Shown: positions 51,399 through 63,188, counted from the first letter of the stretch. The stretch: DNA of 64,000 nt from Paenibacillus shirakamiensis (GCF_017874255.1 NZ_JAGGLD010000007.1:62001-126000), one strand, 5' to 3'. Notes: generated by a model not told the origin, from the letters alone. Numbers and translations are program-made.

Positions 51399-51448
51399 AA
51401 AAAACCACATATCCAGACGCAAAGCGTTCATGTTCGGAGTGATGTGGT
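51399..51448 (-). terminator. Terminator between glpK and glpD, possible GlpP target
   Basis: On the minus strand ACCACAT … ATGTGGT with an inner CTCC/GGA pairing, followed by six T residues. In B. subtilis the glpD leader carries a terminator released by GlpP with glycerol-3-phosphate. The position just before glpD fits that scheme. Confidence 0.65.
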
Positions 51449-51461
51449 ATCTTCGTTGTGG

Positions 51462-52967
<1,506 letters not shown>

Positions 52968-54224
52968 TTATTTGTGAGTATCTGGGTTCTCTTCATCTGT
53001 AGTCGCAGGCTTCACCGTCAGAGTCGCCATAAGCGTCATCTGCTTGCCCCCACGCCAGAACGTAATTTCTATATCGTCGCCAACTTTTTTCTGTTCATAT
53101 AAATATTTACGAAGTTCAATGGTAGACACAATCGCTTTGCCATCTAGTTCTGTGATTACATCATTTAGCTTCATACCAGCCTTAGCAGCAGGGCCATGAC
53201 TTTCAAGTACAAGTACGCCTTCCTTCACATCGGCAGGTAAATTCATTTCTTTCTTCTGTTCTGCTGTAAGTGGGGAGTAGGTGTTGTTCACATCCAGAGA
53301 ATACACGCCCAGGTAAGGTCGAACAACTTGCCCATTCTTCAATAGATTCTGCACGGTATCCATCACATCGTCCGCAGGGATAGCAAATCCAATTCCCTCT
53401 ACACCCGTGTCTGAGATTTTCATCGTATTAATACCAATAACTTCACCATCAAGGTTCACAAGTGCTCCGCCGCTGTTCCCTTCGTTGATAGCCGCATCCG
53501 TCTGAATAACTTCTTGCTCCCAGTCGTATACCCCATCTTGATTCAAGGATACAGGAATTACACGGTTCGGATAGCTAACAATCCCCGAAGTCAGTGAATC
53601 GCCGAGTCCTAACGGATTGCCAATCGCAATCACCGTCTCTCCAAGACGCAGTTTCTTAGAATCTCCCATGTCTGCGACAGTATTGATGCCATCTGCATCT
53701 ACTTCAAGCACTGCGAGATCGCTCACTGTATCTTTCCCTAGCACTTTTGCAGTTTTGGAATCTCCATCTACAGTCACGACCTCTAGATTCTCTGATTCGG
53801 CGATAACATGAGCGTTGGTAATGATGTAGGCTTTTGCCCCTTCTTTCTTGAAAATCACACCTGATCCAAGCGCTGCATCTTCTGGATTCGCTGAAGGTTT
53901 CGCATCCCGGTGGTTCACGATACTTACGACGGATGGACGAACTTTCGCTGCCGCTTGCACAATCCGTTCATAGGGGTCACGGTCCGTCTTATGAATAAGC
54001 CCACTACTTAGGGCTGTACTTGCACTTTTTGAAGGGGAATCCAAGACAACACTATATAAGGTCACAGCGACAACAGCGCTCAATACAGAACAAATTAAAG
54101 AAACTTGTAGGGTGGTAAGTCCTTTACGTTGCTTAGCCGCAGACCAACCCTCTTCAGAACTTGGTCTGCGGCTTAATCTCTTGGATACTTTCGTAGAATA
54201 AAAGTCGTCGTCAAATAATCCCAT
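52968..54224 (-). CDS. htrA: HtrA-like membrane serine protease with PDZ domain
   Basis: About 418 residues: cytoplasmic basic N-terminus, one membrane helix (VSLICSVLSAVVAVTLYSVVL), a trypsin-like domain with His in TNAHVI, Asp in SDLAVLEV and Ser in INEGNSGGAL, and a C-terminal PDZ domain (PYLGVYSL … GAAKAGMKLNDVI). It degrades misfolded proteins outside the membrane and is the YycK-type member of this locus. GGAGGGAG precedes the ATG at 54224; the frame stays open to 54491, but that extension lacks a ribosome site. Confidence 0.93.
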   Translation of the reverse strand: MGLFDDDFYSTKVSKRLSRRPSSEEGWSAAKQRKGLTTLQVSLICSVLSAVVAVTLYSVVLDSPSKSASTALSSGLIHKTDRDPYERIVQAAAKVRPSVVSIVNHRDAKPSANPEDAALGSGVIFKKEGAKAYIITNAHVIAESENLEVVTVDGDSKTAKVLGKDTVSDLAVLEVDADGINTVADMGDSKKLRLGETVIAIGNPLGLGDSLTSGIVSYPNRVIPVSLNQDGVYDWEQEVIQTDAAINEGNSGGALVNLDGEVIGINTMKISDTGVEGIGFAIPADDVMDTVQNLLKNGQVVRPYLGVYSLDVNNTYSPLTAEQKKEMNLPADVKEGVLVLESHGPAAKAGMKLNDVITELDGKAIVSTIELRKYLYEQKKVGDDIEITFWRGGKQMTLMATLTVKPATTDEENPDTHK

Positions 54225-54822
54225 CCGTGTTTCTCTCCCTCCGCTAATGCGCTCCCGGTTCAATCTTTCTTGTTGTAAGGATCTACTCTTGCTGAATGTC
54301 ACTTGCCTGAATGCTCTTTGGCCGCGCTCAGCCGATGAACTTTGGAGGGGCGACGAAGTGGTACACATGAATATGCGGTGCGATCTATATATTGAGGCCT
54401 TATTGGTATGTAAAGAGTTCCTCTTCATGTTATGCAGTCCATACATCTCACTAGACATAGATGAAGGGCTCTTCGCGATCTTTTTTTTCATTACCCTGAA
54501 TTCCGATTACACTTGCATACTTCTGACGTATCTAAAAGGAGAATAGTTCCTGAATAAACCATTTATTTTCAAATGAAAAGGATGCTTTAGGAATGTTTTG
54601 CCTCTACTAAGACTACACTAGTACAAGCCATGTTAACTATATCCATTCTATCATACTTACCAAACGTAAAAGGAGAATTAACGAAAGGGTATTCATGGAA
54701 AATAACGCTAATTGAATTCCAATATTTGATGATTTTAACGCTTATGAACCATTACCCCAAAATCCCTTCACTTACCCGTCCAAGATGCACATTATAGTAA
54801 AAAAAACCGCCAAGGAGATGAA
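54225..54822. other. Intergenic stretch without a gene
   Basis: The htrA frame is open here by chance, but no ribosome site or homologous sequence supports it. Nothing else is recognised. It should contain the promoter regions of htrA (minus) and of the small gene at 54823 (plus). Confidence 0.5.
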
Positions 54823-55032
54823 ATGATGGACCGCTACTCATCTGCCATGAACGATGTGAACTTTATAGCAAAATTAGCTGATTTGAAGGATGAGCACTAC
54901 CACAATGTATTAACCCTCAGCGTACTGATCGAGCTTTTAATTGAAAAACAAATCATTACACGTGAAGATATCCAGAAGAAGGCCGGGGAACTGGACCCTT
55001 TTATGGCTCCCCCACCTTATCCCAAGGTGTAG
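54823..55032 (+). CDS. Conserved-looking small protein, unknown
   Basis: Sixty-nine residues, largely helical (VNFIAKLADLKDEHYHNVLT, LIELLIEKQIITREDI) with a proline-rich tail (PFMAPPPYP). AAGGAG lies 6-9 bases before two adjacent ATGs. It is on the opposite strand to the rest of the block, and its last 32 bp overlap the 3' end of walJ. The mid-region resembles the helix of nitrile-hydratase beta-like accessory domains (LxELLIEKGIITREEI), which is a weak hint only. Confidence 0.6.
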   Translation: MMDRYSSAMNDVNFIAKLADLKDEHYHNVLTLSVLIELLIEKQIITREDIQKKAGELDPFMAPPPYPKV

Positions 55033-55807
55033 CACGATCATAATACGTCTCACATAGACGGAATTCACTATCCTTATAGAAGCATCCTCGATCTTCCATC
55101 GCACCTCGGACCGACATTTTAGCCAGCTCCAGCATATTGTGTTCCCGGCTTAAGTGTGCAAGATAGGTCCGCTTTACGCGTCCAGTAAGTAGTTCGCTTA
55201 GAACTTCTCCAGCCGCTTCATTAGATAAATGGCCCATATCACCTAGAATGCGGCGTTTGATATTCCATGGGTATCTTCCCATACGTAACATTTCTATATC
55301 ATGATTCGCTTCAAGGACCATCACATCCGAATCAGAGATCATCATTTTCACTTTATCGCTCGCATACCCTAGATCTGTGACTACGCTAAGTTTTTCTTTG
55401 CCATCTTGAAAACAATACCCTACCGGTTCCGCAGCATCATGGGAAATAGCAAAGGACTCTACGTGTAAAGATCCAAAATCCCGAGCTTCCCCAGTGCCAA
55501 ATACGATACGCTGCTCATCGGGAAGAGGCCCTACATTTTTGTACATTGCCGCCCATGTCTTCTCATTCGCATACACCGGAAGCTTAAACTTGCGTGCCAC
55601 TGCACCAATACCCTTAATATGATCGGAATGTTCATGGGTCACAAGAATTCCGTTCAGCTGATCCCCCGTAACTTCGCGAGAAGCTAGCAGTTCCACAATC
55701 CGCCGCGCACTAAATCCCGCATCAATCAGAAGCGTCACTTGTCCATCCGTTACAACGGTTGCATTGCCCGTAGAACCACTAGACAACACACTGAATTGTA
55801 TACCCAT
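55001..55807 (-). CDS. walJ: MBL-fold hydrolase WalJ/YycJ
   Basis: A 268-residue metallo-beta-lactamase-fold protein. Metal ligands are visible in THEHSDHIKG, in SHDAAEPVG and in the Asp of VVTDLGYASDKV, with VLEANHD downstream. The characterised family member is a 5' exonuclease-like protein linked to DNA replication and cell division control. It starts 13 bp after yycI, the usual last gene of the Wal operon. Confidence 0.92.
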   Translation of the reverse strand: MGIQFSVLSSGSTGNATVVTDGQVTLLIDAGFSARRIVELLASREVTGDQLNGILVTHEHSDHIKGIGAVARKFKLPVYANEKTWAAMYKNVGPLPDEQRIVFGTGEARDFGSLHVESFAISHDAAEPVGYCFQDGKEKLSVVTDLGYASDKVKMMISDSDVMVLEANHDIEMLRMGRYPWNIKRRILGDMGHLSNEAAGEVLSELLTGRVKRTYLAHLSREHNMLELAKMSVRGAMEDRGCFYKDSEFRLCETYYDRATPWDKVGEP

Positions 55808-55820
55808 CTAAAAAACTCCT

Positions 55821-56555
55821 TCATTTTCCCGTTCCCGGGCTGATCACTTCTCCGCCGCCCAGCACATAGTAATACTGACCGCTCTCTACTGTAAACCGCC
55901 ATGCTGGTGCTGCCACTTGGGCATCAGAGTTGAATACTTCTCCGTAATAGCCAAGCTCTACATCTACCACACTTGTATTGTTGGGTAGAAATTTCTCTAT
56001 TAACAAGCCCAATGCTTTGGAAGCAGATAATACTTTTTGCACATCCTCTTCATCCATCTCACTGACCTCAATTTTGCTCATTTGATAGGAGGCTACCTTC
56101 TGATTGCTATAATTCAGCTCCAAATTCATATTAAAAAGCGGCCACTTCTCATCAATGAGTGGATGGAGAACGAAGACCCCATCTCGGCTGCCATGGGCAT
56201 CATAACGATAGTTCTGAATCGTAGGAATCGACGGCTTGAGTGCTGCTATAAGTTCAGTTGGATTAAAAATCAGCTTACTATCTACAGGTTGACTTAGCTG
56301 AATTGGCAGTCGTCTATTATTTTGCTGCAATAATCGGTAATTAATTTTCGGAAGTGCCGGAGTGTCTTTGGGTATGGAGGTGCGAAGCTCGATGCTCTTC
56401 TCATCCATCTGCTTCTGGATGCTATTCGCTAGAGACGTAAGATCCAGGCTGGAATCATTCTGATCATCCAGATCATTCCACAGCTGATAACCAAGCACTA
56501 AGTTGAGCAGTAGAAATGCATAGATTAATACGTTCTTAGCCCTTCCCCAATGCAT
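55821..56555 (-). CDS. yycI: WalK regulatory membrane protein YycI
   Basis: About 244 residues with one N-terminal membrane helix (NVLIYAFLLLNLVLGYQLW) and an extracellular part that ends in a YycI repeat (VAAPAWRFTVESGQYYYVLGG). It binds YycH and WalK at the membrane and restrains the kinase in Bacillus. GGAGG supports the ATG at 56555 over one seven codons upstream. Confidence 0.9.
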   Translation of the reverse strand: MHWGRAKNVLIYAFLLLNLVLGYQLWNDLDDQNDSSLDLTSLANSIQKQMDEKSIELRTSIPKDTPALPKINYRLLQQNNRRLPIQLSQPVDSKLIFNPTELIAALKPSIPTIQNYRYDAHGSRDGVFVLHPLIDEKWPLFNMNLELNYSNQKVASYQMSKIEVSEMDEEDVQKVLSASKALGLLIEKFLPNNTSVVDVELGYYGEVFNSDAQVAAPAWRFTVESGQYYYVLGGGEVISPGTGK

Positions 56556-56635
56556 TCCTCCAGCCCCTTCCCCCATGTAATATTTCCTTTACTCTTCCTT
56601 TATTGCTTTTATGAGATATAACGCTTCCTCAGTAA

Positions 56636-57907
56636 TTAAAGTACAATACGTTCTCCACTTCCCAGCAAAATAACCCATACAGGCTTCAGCCTTAAGCCCT
56701 TCTCTGAATAGATAGGCTGATAAGCTGGATAGAGGGCGCTCACTTCCTGCCCTTTCGCTTTGTCCGCAATCTGTCTATTTAGTACTTCGCCTCCGGGTAG
56801 AACGCGAATTCGTTTCTCTGATTTCTCATCCTTGGTGTAGATCAGTGACCGTTCATAACTAGTCGGTGCGCCTTGTCGCATATCCAGCCGCATCGTTCCA
56901 TAACGGAAGCCGGGAAGGTCCAATATAGGTAACCAGTCATAATACTGCTGAAATAGTACTCGGCTCTGCTGATCTGACTCCTCAGTGACCTCCATACGAT
57001 ACGTTCCATTCCATCCCCCGTACTGATTCACAAAGTCCACCGCAGATAATGCATCCTTATTGAGGCTGATACTGCCCGCCCTTCGGGACGGATCGGTATA
57101 GCTAATCCAGTTCTGATGCTGTCTGAACTGCAGACTGCGTTTGATATCAGTATAGATCTCCGAACCATTACGCTCCTGTATATAACGTGTAATGCTAGGA
57201 TCAAAAGACAAGCTTCGCTGCATTTGATCACTGGTATAGGTCCCTGTCTGTACAACGAGATCCAGAGCATCTATATTTTTTTCAGGTATATAATACATAC
57301 CATTTACTAATCTATAAGGCGTCCAAGCCTTGCCGAAGTTAATCTGCTGATGAACATCTTGAACCGTAAGATCAGCATTGGTTGCCTCATAAATTACTCC
57401 TGCTTGGCTACTAAAGAAAAAGACGCGGACTTTATCCTCATTTTTCACGTTATATATTAAGATTCGATTGATACTCTCATCTTCAAATATAGAATCATTG
57501 CTGATCTGCATGACTTTTTGTAAGACGCCTACGGGCACTCCACGGCCAAAACGAAGTTCAATGCCTTCATTTTGCTCCCGAATGGTATTCCAGTTCAGAT
57601 TAGTAGCCGTATAGCGCTGAAATCCATCGAACTGACGACCTTGCAGCCTAGACAGAATAAGCTTATAGAAATTCGTATTCGGATAAAAGAGCGTATGCTT
57701 GCTATCTCCCAGATGAACAATGATATCTTGAGGAAAAATGACCTCCTCTACCTTCGCCTGAGCACCCATGATTTCGGTCTGTACATAATCGCTTTCAGTA
57801 CGAACCACTCTTTCATTGCCTGGCAAGCGGTAGATTAAAAAATAACTCTGAATCAGACTGCACACGACCAATGCGACAAGCATCAGGGATTTAACCCGCT
57901 CCTTCAT
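56636..57907 (-). CDS. yycH: WalK regulatory membrane protein YycH
   Basis: A 423-residue protein: N-terminal helix (SLMLVALVVCSLIQSYFLIY) and a long extracellular part with the YycH pattern (PEKNIDALDLVVQTGTY … LSFDPSITRYIQERNGSEIYTD). It overlaps the walK stop by 4 bp, so expression is coupled. With YycI it modulates WalK. Confidence 0.9.
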   Translation of the reverse strand: MKERVKSLMLVALVVCSLIQSYFLIYRLPGNERVVRTESDYVQTEIMGAQAKVEEVIFPQDIIVHLGDSKHTLFYPNTNFYKLILSRLQGRQFDGFQRYTATNLNWNTIREQNEGIELRFGRGVPVGVLQKVMQISNDSIFEDESINRILIYNVKNEDKVRVFFFSSQAGVIYEATNADLTVQDVHQQINFGKAWTPYRLVNGMYYIPEKNIDALDLVVQTGTYTSDQMQRSLSFDPSITRYIQERNGSEIYTDIKRSLQFRQHQNWISYTDPSRRAGSISLNKDALSAVDFVNQYGGWNGTYRMEVTEESDQQSRVLFQQYYDWLPILDLPGFRYGTMRLDMRQGAPTSYERSLIYTKDEKSEKRIRVLPGGEVLNRQIADKAKGQEVSALYPAYQPIYSEKGLRLKPVWVILLGSGERIVL

Positions 57908-59721
57908 TGTCCTGCACCCCTTTCAGGACCCGCAGGCAGCGTAAAAGTAACCTTAGTACCTTTGCCCAGTTCGGATTCTAATGAGATTGTTCCTCCATGT
58001 GCCTTTACAATTTCCCGGGCAATGGAGAGACCAAGCCCTGTGCCTCCCATATTACGTGAACGTGCCTTGTCTACACGATAAAAGCGCTCGAATATTCGCT
58101 CTAAATCCATTTTGGGGATCCCTACGCCCGTATCCTCTACCGATATGGAAAGATACCCTTCTGCGATAGTTGCTGCCTGAATACGGATAGTCCCTTCCGT
58201 CGTATATTTCATCGCATTCGAGATCAGATTGTCCAACACTTGGTCAATTTGATCCCGGTCGAACCATACGTGGCGCAGGCCATTTTCAATACGAATGGCA
58301 ATTTGAATTTCTTTCTCCTGCATTTGGAATGAGAACCGATCCGCCACTTCCTCCAGCATCTCAATCAGATCGACCCGCTGGATACGAAGAGGAGATTCTT
58401 TGGAATCAAGCCGCGAGAGATGCAGCAAATCTGTAACGAGACGAATCATGCGCTCGGTCTCATTTTGAATAACACCCACAAAACGCGGCCCAAGTTCGGG
58501 ATCTTGTAGTGCACCGTCCTCTAGCGCCTCGGTATAACTCTTAATCGTCGTTAACGGTGTACGAAGTTCATGGGAGACATTCGCTACAAATTCTCGCCGT
58601 GATGCTTCCAGCTTCTCTTGTTCCGTTACGTCTTGTAGCACAGCAATGGTCCCAATGATGCCGATCTCTCGCCGATGAATCGGAGTGAAGGTAACCCGAA
58701 TCAGCGACTTGCTTCCCTCAGGGGTTGCAATTTCTAATATAGAAGCTGGTAAGCTTCCACGAGCAAACGCAAGATGACCCTCCTCGGACATGCCAAGTAA
58801 ATGTAGCATTCCCGTTCCCAGCTTATCTTCTTCCGTATATAGCATCGCCGAGGCCCGCCGATTCATTAGAATAATCGTCCCTACTTCATCCGTAGCAATA
58901 ACTCCGTCACTCATATTGGTAAGAATAGAGGCCAACTTCTCTTTTTCCTCTTCATTCTGAGCTAATGCATCCCTTAATCGACTCGTCATATAGTTAAAAG
59001 CTGTACTGAGCTGCCCAATCTCATCGCTACCCTGAACAGGCATCTGTTGATACAATTGACCTTCTGCTACGGCTGTAGCCCGCCTTGTAAGTTCCTTAAT
59101 CGGAGAGGTAATCGTATGAGCCAGTATAACGCCCAGCACAGCCGTTAGACCCAGCGCAATCAGAATACCTGAGATGAAGATGCCATTAATCCGATCCATT
59201 GTGTTATACAGCTCTGTCATTGACGCAGCGATATAGATCGCTCCCACTACTTTCCCATCAATAATGACGGGCCTAGCTACAACCTTCTTACGAACATGAT
59301 CATCATCAATAATGTTCTCTTCATTGTCTGATATCCCTTGCAAAGCCATACTGACCACAGTCTGTGTATTTTTTCGGTTCACATAATCTGCGCCTGAGGA
59401 GGAGGTGGTAAGCACCTTTCCCGTAGCATCTAACACTTGAATCTCTGTACTTGGCTGATTGAATAAATTCTTCACCAAGACTCCAAGATTATCACGTGAG
59501 GCCTCATCCCCGCCTGTACTTCCCAGGTTCTGAGCCGCTAATACAGAGAGCAGGACTGCTCGATCCTTTAATTCCTTCGTAAAATTGCTCGTCAAGGAAT
59601 TCTTCATAGCACTGACGAAATAAACCCCGATCAACTGCATGGCGATCAGGATTAAAAGTACGTATATAATAATAAGTTTGGCTTGAATAGTGCTAAAAAA
59701 GGAGCGTAGCTTGAACATCAT
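57904..59721 (-). CDS. walK: Cell-wall sensor histidine kinase WalK
   Basis: About 605 residues: two membrane helices (residues ~15-37 and ~180-200) flanking an extracellular Cache/PAS domain, then HAMP, a PAS domain (residues ~260-365), HisKA (FVANVSHELRTPLTTIKSYTEAL) and HATPase (NLISNAMKYT, DTGVGIPK, GTGLGLSIAREIV). It phosphorylates WalR to control autolysins and wall growth. GGGTGGG fits an ATG at 59721 or 59718; walR ends inside the leader. Confidence 0.95.
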   Translation of the reverse strand: MMFKLRSFFSTIQAKLIIIYVLLILIAMQLIGVYFVSAMKNSLTSNFTKELKDRAVLLSVLAAQNLGSTGGDEASRDNLGVLVKNLFNQPSTEIQVLDATGKVLTTSSSGADYVNRKNTQTVVSMALQGISDNEENIIDDDHVRKKVVARPVIIDGKVVGAIYIAASMTELYNTMDRINGIFISGILIALGLTAVLGVILAHTITSPIKELTRRATAVAEGQLYQQMPVQGSDEIGQLSTAFNYMTSRLRDALAQNEEEKEKLASILTNMSDGVIATDEVGTIILMNRRASAMLYTEEDKLGTGMLHLLGMSEEGHLAFARGSLPASILEIATPEGSKSLIRVTFTPIHRREIGIIGTIAVLQDVTEQEKLEASRREFVANVSHELRTPLTTIKSYTEALEDGALQDPELGPRFVGVIQNETERMIRLVTDLLHLSRLDSKESPLRIQRVDLIEMLEEVADRFSFQMQEKEIQIAIRIENGLRHVWFDRDQIDQVLDNLISNAMKYTTEGTIRIQAATIAEGYLSISVEDTGVGIPKMDLERIFERFYRVDKARSRNMGGTGLGLSIAREIVKAHGGTISLESELGKGTKVTFTLPAGPERGAGQ

Positions 59722-59722
59722 G

Positions 59723-60445
59723 CTACAACCCACCCGCCTTAGTCGTTCGAACCAAATAGCCTAGCCCTCGGCGTGTCAGAATATATTCCGGTTTGCTCGG
59801 ATCATTCTCTAACTTTTCACGTAGGCGCCGAATGGTGACATCGACCGTCCTGACATCTCCGAAATATTCGAACCCCCATACGGCTTGCAGCAAATGTTCT
59901 CTTGTCATGACTTTGCCAGCATTCCGGGCCATGTAATAGACTAACTCATATTCACGATGCGTAAGATCCAGCGGTTGCCCGTCCTTGTATACCGTATACA
60001 TATCTGTATCAATAAATAGATCAAACAAGTGAAGTCCTTGTCTTGCCGATTCATTGGATGATTCCGTATCCTCCGGTTTACTTTGACGCCGGCGCATTTG
60101 AGCTTTTACCCGCGCAAGCAGTTCTCTTGTACTAAAAGGCTTAGTAACATAATCATCTGCACCGAGTTCTAGACCCAGTACTTTATCGATTTCGCCATCT
60201 TTGGCGGTGAGCATAATAATGGGTGTCTCCAGCTTGGCACGCACTTCGCGGCATACATCCATTCCATCTTTTCCAGGAAGCATCAGATCGAGTAGAATAA
60301 GATCTGGTCGCTCGGAGAACGCCAGTTCCACCGCATGAATTCCATCAAAGGCGAGAAGGACTTCGTACCCCTCTTTTTCTAAATTGAATTTCAGAATATC
60401 CGCAATCGGTTGTTCATCATCCACTACTAGAATTTTTCCATGCAT
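59723..60445 (-). CDS. walR: Response regulator WalR
   Basis: A 240-residue OmpR-type regulator. The receiver has the acidic pocket DDEQP, the phospho-acceptor Asp in [13 protein letters not shown] and Lys in [10 protein letters not shown], and the C-terminal winged helix reads [15 protein letters not shown] … [17 protein letters not shown]. It activates or represses wall hydrolase genes and is essential in most Bacillales. First gene of walR-walK-yycH-yycI-walJ. Confidence 0.96.
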   Translation of the reverse strand: MHGKILVVDDEQPIADILKFNLEKEGYEVLLAFDGIHAVELAFSERPDLILLDLMLPGKDGMDVCREVRAKLETPIIMLTAKDGEIDKVLGLELGADDYVTKPFSTRELLARVKAQMRRRQSKPEDTESSNESARQGLHLFDLFIDTDMYTVYKDGQPLDLTHREYELVYYMARNAGKVMTREHLLQAVWGFEYFGDVRTVDVTIRRLREKLENDPSKPEYILTRRGLGYLVRTTKAGGL

Positions 60446-60591
60446 TCTTTCTAATTCACCCCATCTAATTCAGACCTTCGCCCAAGCTGTTATCATTTTA
60501 CCATACCTAGACGTCTGCATCACGAGTTGTCCATAAAAATATCCAAAACCATCCAGTTATTCGTCCGTTCTGTGCAATTACATACAAAAGA

Positions 60592-60624
60592 CTGCCCCCT
60601 ATGGAAATATTCCATAAAGGACAG
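60592..60624 (-). terminator. Terminator of the M23 peptidase gene
   Basis: On the minus strand CTGTCC-tTTATGGAA pairs with TTCCATAg-GGGGCAG and is followed by TCTTTTG. It lies 6 bp after the stop. Confidence 0.8.
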
Positions 60625-60629
60625 CCGCA

Positions 60630-62108
60630 TCAATTCAAGTATTTTACTGGATTTTGCAGTGTACCGTTTTTATGAATCTCAAAGTGCAGATGTATGCCAA
60701 AGGAATGACCTGTATCACCCATTGTACCGATGCGATCGCCTTGATCTACACGTTCGCCTTGTCTCACACTAATTTTACTTAGATGTCCATATAAGGTCTC
60801 ATATCCATTACCATGGCTAATTACAATGCAATTCCCATACCCATTTCTCGTACCTGCAAAGGTCACTCTTCCACTATCCGCCGCTAGAATGCTTCGATTC
60901 GAGGAAATGATGTCTAGACCTTTGTGTAGTTTGTTCCAGCGCACCCCAAATTTGCTGGTGATGGAGTGCCCTGATACCGGCCAAGCGAACAACCCAGAAG
61001 AAATGGATGCTGCTTTTACCTTGGCAATCACTTTGGTTCCTTGCAGGACTACCTTAGGCTGTGCAGCCTGAGTGACCTGCTGACTTATGAATTGACGTCC
61101 TACGACCTGTCCATTTTCCTTAACCACGCGGAAGGTCATAAGTTTACGACCATTTACCCCAGCGGCGACTACCTTGCTTGTCCCTTGGTTAAGCTCATTC
61201 GTCTTTCTCACTTCGACGAACGGCTCACTGGCAGCTTCTGTTGATATTCTCTCTACTGTCTTCACTGTCACTAACGAATCGGGTACCGAAAGCTTGAGTT
61301 CTGATCCAATCTTCAAACGCGTTTCCTGAATACCCGGATTCATTGTAAAAAGGACATGCTCCGAAGTGCCAGTACGCTTGGCTATAGAACCCACTGTATC
61401 CCCATCCTGTACTTCGTACGTAGTAGAAATTTGCTTCTTTTCTGTAAGCCGCTGAACGACCGCTTCCGCAGTCATAATCTTAGATGGTGTAGTCTCTACA
61501 GAATTACGTACCACCTTTTCCATAATGGCCGAGGATTCTACTATACCCTCAGGTGCACTATCATCGGATTTTGTATTGGGTATATATGCGGTACGCTGTA
61601 ACTTCATAGCAGGAACAGCGGTTTGAGGGAGATATTTAGATTTCACTTGCTGTAGAACCTGATTGGCAGTAGCTTGATCTTTGACCAGTCCGACTACATG
61701 TCCATTGACTTTAATTTCAATTCCAGCCGAAGTGGGAACTAATCTTTTGTCTAGAACCGCAATTGCATCACCAAGTTCCATCTGTTCATCAGCCTTATAA
61801 GCTTGATCCAGTACAGCAGTTATACCATCTGTGTCGATCTCAATGTTGGCCTCAGGGTACTGCTGTTCAAGCGATTGCTGCTTTTGCTTATAGAATGCAG
61901 TTAGATCTTCTTGCTTTCTGACCGTTCCAATCTCTTGACCTTCCATATACACTCTATAAAAGGGGACTTTATTTGCTCCCACATATTGATGTCCTGCAAA
62001 AAATACGCCTCCTGCAGTCAAAATTGCCCCTGCTAAGACGGCTACACTTCGTTTTACTTTAGCTTGGCTCCATATCGATTGAAACCCTTTTCCATTGCTG
62101 CCCTTCAT
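60630..62108 (-). CDS. Cell-wall peptidase: LysM, G5 and M23 domains
   Basis: A 492-residue exported protein. It has an N-terminal helix (SVAVLAGAILTAGGVFFAG, residues ~21-39), a middle region, LysM (TYEVQDGDTVGSIAKRTGTS, near residue 230), a G5-like domain (residues ~265-340) and an M23 domain with zinc ligands HKGLD and HLHFEIH. It should cut peptidoglycan cross-bridges and may belong to the WalR-controlled wall hydrolases, being next to walR. The stop is 6 bp before the terminator. Confidence 0.9.
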   Translation of the reverse strand: MKGSNGKGFQSIWSQAKVKRSVAVLAGAILTAGGVFFAGHQYVGANKVPFYRVYMEGQEIGTVRKQEDLTAFYKQKQQSLEQQYPEANIEIDTDGITAVLDQAYKADEQMELGDAIAVLDKRLVPTSAGIEIKVNGHVVGLVKDQATANQVLQQVKSKYLPQTAVPAMKLQRTAYIPNTKSDDSAPEGIVESSAIMEKVVRNSVETTPSKIMTAEAVVQRLTEKKQISTTYEVQDGDTVGSIAKRTGTSEHVLFTMNPGIQETRLKIGSELKLSVPDSLVTVKTVERISTEAASEPFVEVRKTNELNQGTSKVVAAGVNGRKLMTFRVVKENGQVVGRQFISQQVTQAAQPKVVLQGTKVIAKVKAASISSGLFAWPVSGHSITSKFGVRWNKLHKGLDIISSNRSILAADSGRVTFAGTRNGYGNCIVISHGNGYETLYGHLSKISVRQGERVDQGDRIGTMGDTGHSFGIHLHFEIHKNGTLQNPVKYLN

Positions 62109-62252
62109 TATGCTCTCCTTTTCATGAACAGAGAATTGTTACTTCAGTGCGTCATGGCATATCATGCCAAAAAGTATCAAAATTTTAACCTTTTTGACAC
62201 GTTACTAACTTTATCACAACTGAAGTAGGCAGATCAACTTGGTGAAAAACAG

Positions 62253-62281
62253 AAAAAACCCGCATAGAATGCGAGTTTTTT
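62253..62281. terminator. Bidirectional terminator
   Basis: AAAAAACCCGCAT pairs with ATGCGAGTTTTTT around three bases. T-runs are on both strands. It ends the minus-strand gene at 62371. 62109-62252 shows no gene. Confidence 0.85.
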
Positions 62282-62370
62282 GGGCATGGTCTAATTTACC
62301 TGAGTTAGTTTATTGTTCTCATTATATATACATTTTTCTAGTAAACTTGTTCGTTCTATTAAGATTTAGA

Positions 62371-63057
62371 CTATTTTTTTAAAATTTTCATGACTTTTGC
62401 GTATTCCTCTTTATTCAGAGCAGTAGACATCATCTGCTGAATCTGAATGAATTCACTCTCTGTAATTCCACCCTCAAGCATGGCCGTGATAGACTGCATT
62501 TCTTTCTGAGGTAATTTCGACATGAGCATATTGAAGACTTCCTCTTTATCCTGATCCGGTAATTCTTTTTTCATTGTTGCTAAATCTTCTGGACTAATTA
62601 CGATTTTATCCTCTGCAGCCTTCGATTCCTCATCGGTACTCCCCATAACCGGCAACGCATCTTTCGGAGGGGTCTGTCCTGATTGCTCGTCTGACGTGGG
62701 AGAATGAGGTTCATTCGATTTTCCATCTATTCCTGAGCTACCTGATGGCTTAATCATAGATGCAGAAGGTGTTGTGGGATCTGCCTCGATCTTATTGGAC
62801 TGTGACCCTGCTACAGGATCAGTCTTAGATTTTGTTATCTGATCTGCAGTCTTAGAATCCGCTTTAGTTCCGCCCTTACCTGTAACTCCCTGCAATACAT
62901 CGCCTAATCCAGACGGTTGCCCTTTCCAAGAGATATTAAAGCTCTTCATTAGGGACTGGATGTAGGTATTTACGACATACCCTGTTGTCAGCACCGTTAA
63001 GGCACATACTAGAATCATAGTCAGCATTAAGGTAAGCAATCTTGATAACCACTTCAT
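62371..63057 (-). CDS. Unknown membrane-anchored protein
   Basis: About 228 residues: N-terminal membrane helix (LLTLMLTMILVCALTVLTTG), a Gly/Ser/Thr/Lys/Pro-rich low-complexity middle (residues ~60-140), and a C-terminal helical half with acidic and basic repeats (DLATMKKELPDQDKEEVFNM, KEEYAKVMKILKK). No family is recognised. GGAGGG then AAGGAA precede the ATG at 63057; a longer frame to 63159 is less likely. It lies between purA and the M23 peptidase. Confidence 0.75.
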   Translation of the reverse strand: MKWLSRLLTLMLTMILVCALTVLTTGYVVNTYIQSLMKSFNISWKGQPSGLGDVLQGVTGKGGTKADSKTADQITKSKTDPVAGSQSNKIEADPTTPSASMIKPSGSSGIDGKSNEPHSPTSDEQSGQTPPKDALPVMGSTDEESKAAEDKIVISPEDLATMKKELPDQDKEEVFNMLMSKLPQKEMQSITAMLEGGITESEFIQIQQMMSTALNKEEYAKVMKILKK

Positions 63058-63188
63058 TGTTTCCTTGCTCCCTCCTCTTAATCTATGAATGATGTCATCC
63101 ACGCAGTCTCTAGTATTCCCGAATAAAGAGCTTTTTCTACCTCCTCTATCAAAAAACATTCCAATACCAATGTGTAATTACAATAAAA

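Noticed and set aside
54225..54491. N-terminal extension of htrA
   Set aside because: The extra residues are Ser/Arg-rich without homology to HtrA proteins, whereas a good ribosome site and the expected MGLFDDDF start lie at 54224.
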